NCBI GenBank assembly: GCA_964466185.1
Contig: CAYXMS010000003.1
Span: 14,262-78,261 of the forward strand
Direction: 5' to 3'
From: CAZTYI01 sp964466185
Lineage (GTDB): Bacteria; Chlamydiota; Chlamydiia; Chlamydiales; SM23-39
DNA: 64,000 nt
Below the pieces are notes generated by a model. That model did no database searches and was not told the origin of the DNA. It was given only the letters and a program-made list of their open reading frames with translations. Of the stretch, positions 61,544 through 64,000 are shown one piece after another. Every line of letters begins with the position of its first letter. The stretch's first letter is position 1. The position numbers and the translations under genes are program-made.

Positions 61544-62256
61544 AGCTAGATATTTTATCCCTTTTTCCGGCGAGTTTTCAAGGGCCGTTAGATGAGAGTA
61601 TTATTAAACGGGCAAGGGAAAAGGGTATAGTGGAAATTAATTTAATAAATATCCGCGATTTTGCAGAAGGCAGGCATAAGAGAGTAGATGAAAGGCCTTT
61701 TGGCGGAGGGCCTGGCATGGTGTTGATGGCGCCTCCGGTTTGCAGGGCTATCCGTTCTGTTAAGACAGAAGACAGCTATGTGGTTTATTTGTCTCCGCAA
61801 GGGCAGAAATTAGATCATAAGCTGGCTAAAAAGCTTTCTTATAAAAAACACTTGGTGCTTTTAGCCGGCCATTATGAAGGGATTGATCAGAGGATCATAG
61901 AAAAAGAGATAGATTTGGAGCTTAGTATTGGCGATTATGTGTTAACTAGCGGCTGTTTGCCGGCTTTAGTATTGACGGATGCAATATTACGCTTTGTACC
62001 TGGGGTATTAGGACATCCTGAAGCTGCTGGTTTGGATTCATTTGAGGAAGCCGGAATTTTTAAAGGACCCCAATATGCCAAACCGGTGGAGTTTGAAGGG
62101 GCAAAAGTGCCGGATGTACTTTTATCGGGTCATCATGTTAACATTAATGGTTGGCGCCATGCTGAGGGTTTAAAAAAAACTAAAAAATTAAGAGCTGATC
62201 TTTACGAAAGATACCAGCGAGCTAAAAAAAGGAGCAAAAGTTGTGAATCTTATTAA
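61540..62256 (+). CDS. trmD: tRNA m1G37 methyltransferase
   Basis: 238 aa. SPOUT enzyme that methylates N1 of G37 in tRNAs reading CNN codons and prevents +1 frameshifting. MKLDILSLFPASFQGPLDESIIKRA, IRDFAEGRHKRVDERPFGGGPGMVLMAPP, LAGHYEGIDQR, the trefoil-knot segment SIGDYVLTSGCLPALVLTDAILRFVPGVLG and HHVNINGWRH. The knot reads SGC where GGE is common. Between rpsP and rplS as in most bacteria; overlaps both. Confidence 0.96.
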   Translation: MKLDILSLFPASFQGPLDESIIKRAREKGIVEINLINIRDFAEGRHKRVDERPFGGGPGMVLMAPPVCRAIRSVKTEDSYVVYLSPQGQKLDHKLAKKLSYKKHLVLLAGHYEGIDQRIIEKEIDLELSIGDYVLTSGCLPALVLTDAILRFVPGVLGHPEAAGLDSFEEAGIFKGPQYAKPVEFEGAKVPDVLLSGHHVNINGWRHAEGLKKTKKLRADLYERYQRAKKRSKSCESY

Positions 62257-62815
62257 AGACTTTGAAGAAACTTTTATTTGCAAATCTTTGCCTACATTCA
62301 GGATTGGCGATACAGTGAAAGTACATTTACGTATTGTAGAAGAAGCTGAAGAAAACGGCAGTAAAAAGAAAAACGCGGTTAAAAAAGAAGCTAAAGAAAG
62401 AGTGCAGGTTTTTTCTGGCACTGTGATTTCTAAAGCAGGTTCGGGTCTTTCAGAGACTTTTACTTTATATCGCAATGCTTATGGCAGCTCTATGGAAAGG
62501 GTTTTTCTTTTGCATAGCCCTAAAATTGCTAAGATTGAAGTTGCTCGTTCCGGGAGAGTTAGAAGAGCCAAATTAACCTATATCCGTGGACGTGCTGGAA
62601 AAGCTGCTAAAATTCGTGAAAAAATAGGGGCTTTTAACAAAGCCGCTAGTAAAAATCAAAAAGAGCATGCTGCTGATAAAATGGTAGAAGCTACTGAGAA
62701 TGAAAATATTAAAAAGCCAGCTGAAAAATTTCAAACGCAAGCTGAATCTGCTAACTCTATTGAAAAACAAACACAGCCGGAAAAAGATAAAAAATCAGGA
62801 CAAGACTCTAAGTAA
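62243..62815 (+). CDS. rplS: 50S ribosomal protein L19 with insert and acidic/basic tail
   Basis: 190 aa against about 115 typically. The L19 core is split: PTFRIGDTVKVHLRIVEE, then a Lys-rich insert of about 20 residues (ENGSKKKNAVKKEAKE), then RVQVFSGTVISKAGSGLSETFTLYRNAYGSSMERVFLLHSPKIAKIEV and AKLTYIRGRAGKAAKIRE. A 65-residue Lys/Glu/Gln-rich tail follows (EKQTQPEKDKKSGQDS). The GTG start at 62243 is fixed by AGGAG eight bases upstream and overlaps the trmD end. Last gene of the operon. Confidence 0.95.
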   Translation: MNLIKDFEETFICKSLPTFRIGDTVKVHLRIVEEAEENGSKKKNAVKKEAKERVQVFSGTVISKAGSGLSETFTLYRNAYGSSMERVFLLHSPKIAKIEVARSGRVRRAKLTYIRGRAGKAAKIREKIGAFNKAASKNQKEHAADKMVEATENENIKKPAEKFQTQAESANSIEKQTQPEKDKKSGQDSK

Positions 62816-62847
62816 GAGTAGTTGGAAAATACAAAAACAGGTTTTAT

Positions 62848-62899
62848 AAAACTGCTTAAAAAACTGTCTTCTAGGACAGATTAAGCAGTTTTTTTTTTT
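62848..62899 (+). terminator. strong intrinsic terminator of the rpmE2-rplS operon
   Basis: AAACTGCTTAA (62848-62858) pairs perfectly with TTAAGCAGTTT (62881-62891), with an inner CTGTC/GACAG stem, followed by an unbroken T-tract to 62899. It isolates the operon from rnhB. Confidence 0.92.
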
Positions 62900-62971
62900 A
62901 TATTCTTTCTTTTTTTTTAAACCTCTTTTGTTATAAATTTAAAATTTAATTTTTAGTAAGAGAGGTTTTTC

Positions 62972-63661
62972 TTGAATCCGGAGCAGCATTTTTTTTCTGA
63001 AGCAGCAGATTTTCCAGCAAAAAATTTTAATGAAGTAACCGAAAATGAAAAAAAACGGTTAGAGCAAATGAGCAAAATCGAAGAAGAGTTTTATTTAAAA
63101 GGATATCGGATAATTGCTGGTGTTGATGAAGCTGGCCGAGGTCCTTTGGCAGGCCCTGTAGTAGCAGCTGCTTGTATTTTAAAAAGAGGTTTTTTCTTGC
63201 AAGATTTAAATGACTCTAAAAAATTAAGTTTTTTGCAAAGAGAGAAAATATTTCAGTTTTTAACAAATTCTTCTGCGGTTAATTGGTCCGTAGGTATTAT
63301 AGAGGCACATGTAATAGACAGCGTAAATATTTTACAGGCTGCTTTTTTAGCTATGCAAAAAGCTGTGGCAGGACTTAGCTTAAAAGCTGAAATTGCTCTT
63401 GTTGATGGCCATTTATTGCCTAAATTACCGATTAAGATGCGGCCGGTAGTAAAAGGAGATAGTTTGTCGGTTTCTATTGCCGCCGCTTCGATTCTTGCTA
63501 AAAAGATACGCGATGATCTAATGCTGAAATATCATCAAAAGTGGCCGGAATATGGTTTCGACAAACACAAAGGCTATGGCACTAAAGCTCATTTGCAGGC
63601 TATTGAAGAATTTGGTCCTTGTCCGATTCATAGAATGAGCTTTAAGCCTTTAAAACCTTAA
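62972..63661 (+). CDS. rnhB: ribonuclease HII
   Basis: 229 aa. Removes ribonucleotides and RNA primers from DNA. The catalytic DEDD set is visible: VDEAGRGPLAGPVVAAA (near residue 50), LNDSKKLS, ALVDGH near 150 and KGDSLSVSIAAASILAK; the C-terminal YGFDKHKGYGTKAHLQAIEEFGPCPIHRMSF is diagnostic. TTG start at 62972 is supported by AGAGG six bases upstream. About 45 extra N-terminal residues precede the core. In Chlamydia it also follows rplS. Confidence 0.95.
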   Translation: MNPEQHFFSEAADFPAKNFNEVTENEKKRLEQMSKIEEEFYLKGYRIIAGVDEAGRGPLAGPVVAAACILKRGFFLQDLNDSKKLSFLQREKIFQFLTNSSAVNWSVGIIEAHVIDSVNILQAAFLAMQKAVAGLSLKAEIALVDGHLLPKLPIKMRPVVKGDSLSVSIAAASILAKKIRDDLMLKYHQKWPEYGFDKHKGYGTKAHLQAIEEFGPCPIHRMSFKPLKP

Positions 63662-63731
63662 AATTTTGCGATTAAATTCTTAGGATATTTGCTAAAAGAA
63701 TTTTTTCTTTGGATTCTAAAATTGCTTTAAA

Positions 63732-64000
63732 CTATTTAGTATTTTTTGGATCTTCTGGTTTAATTGGATAAAATATTGTTGAAAATCGGGGCGGGGCGCT
63801 TGCAGATCCTTCTTCTATTTGTTGTCTTTGGTGTTCTAAAAAGGTTGCTGGTTGGGATAAAGTTTGTCTTTGATTTTCTTTATGCATAATAAAGCTATTA
63901 ATTTTAGCTGATAATATAGCAGGAGAAGGCTTTCCTAAAACAGCACTAAAGGGCCTGTTGAAATCTAAAGCAAAAATTTGATTAATTTGGTAAAATTTCT
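63732..64000 (-). CDS. partial gene of unknown function (N-terminus beyond the window)
   Basis: The minus strand is open for 87 codons from the right edge to TAG at 63734-63732. The visible C-terminal part is hydrophilic and rich in Gln, Ser and Pro (HKENQRQTLSQPATFLEHQRQQ, then GSASAPPRFS, ending PIKPEDPKNTK). I recognise no family. The even coding pattern and lack of competing frames favour a real gene end, convergent with rnhB. Confidence 0.5.
   Translation of the reverse strand, partial: KFYQINQIFALDFNRPFSAVLGKPSPAILSAKINSFIMHKENQRQTLSQPATFLEHQRQQIEEGSASAPPRFSTIFYPIKPEDPKNTK

Noticed and set aside
1..64000. CRISPR array, prophage or complete insertion sequence
   Set aside because: No regularly spaced repeats, phage structural genes or intact transposase were seen; only solo IS-like ends and a decayed tail.

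Overview
The window is AT-rich (by eye about two thirds A+T), densely coded and almost entirely bacterial housekeeping genes. It most likely comes from a member of the phylum Chlamydiota. The grounds are gene content and order remembered from Chlamydia, not a search: a double-length UvrA (1941 aa) next to pyruvate kinase; a PknD-type Ser/Thr kinase with a DWG motif beside valS; a cdaA-ybbR-(glycosyltransferase)-lpxL cluster; lptF/lptG-tilS-ftsH-pnp-rpsO-tadA; and rpmE-prfA-prmC-ffh-rpsP-trmD-rplS-rnhB. An ankyrin-repeat protein, a secreted phosphodiesterase-fold protein, a queuosine-precursor transporter beside tgt and an EamA transporter fit a host-dependent life. The species cannot be named from this sequence.

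Layout. 1-7.5 kb: partial NUDIX gene, lipoprotein, valS, pknD, small acidic membrane protein. 7.5-15.2 kb: tandem uvrA, divergent pyk. 15.3-23.6 kb: rsmE, lpxL, a remnant of a metal P-type ATPase, ankyrin gene, glycosyltransferase, ybbR, cdaA, a DEDDh-like exonuclease, nusB. 24-29.4 kb: murB, a PHP phosphoesterase, a secreted endonuclease/exonuclease/phosphatase-fold protein, tRNA-Ala and tRNA-Ile, an EamA transporter, an unknown exported protein. 29.5-36.5 kb: queuine salvage (yhhQ-tgt), a probable solo transposon-derived RNA element, mdh, cyclophilin, a membrane protein, a metallo-beta-lactamase-fold hydrolase, hflX. 36.6-45.5 kb: marC, mtaB, an unknown 416-aa protein, ligA, miaB, rplM-rpsI, an acyl-CoA thioesterase. 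45.5-56.2 kb: lptG/lptF, tilS, ftsH, pnp, rpsO, tadA. 56.4-64 kb: a rhomboid-like membrane protein, the translation/SRP operon rpmE to rplS, rnhB, and a partial unknown gene.

Much of the gene content maintains translation and tRNA modification (ValS, TilS, TadA, MiaB, MtaB, Tgt, TrmD, RsmE, PrfA/PrmC), the envelope (LpxL, LptF/G, MurB, glycosyltransferase, CdaA/YbbR) and DNA repair (UvrA, LigA, RnhB).

The least ordinary content lies between genes. At 31417-31799 a strongly structured, roughly 380-nt segment has the layout I associate with IscB-type (HEARO/omega-RNA) transposons but lacks a nuclease gene. It ends exactly at the ATGA of the mdh start codon. Its right-end hairpin sits between the only good Shine-Dalgarno sequence and that start, so folding would bring the two together. 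Short related hairpins at 3873, 6822 and 44716 and a degenerate tnpB-like tail at 52500-52780 suggest that IS200/IS605-superfamily elements once moved through this genome and left solo ends between housekeeping genes.
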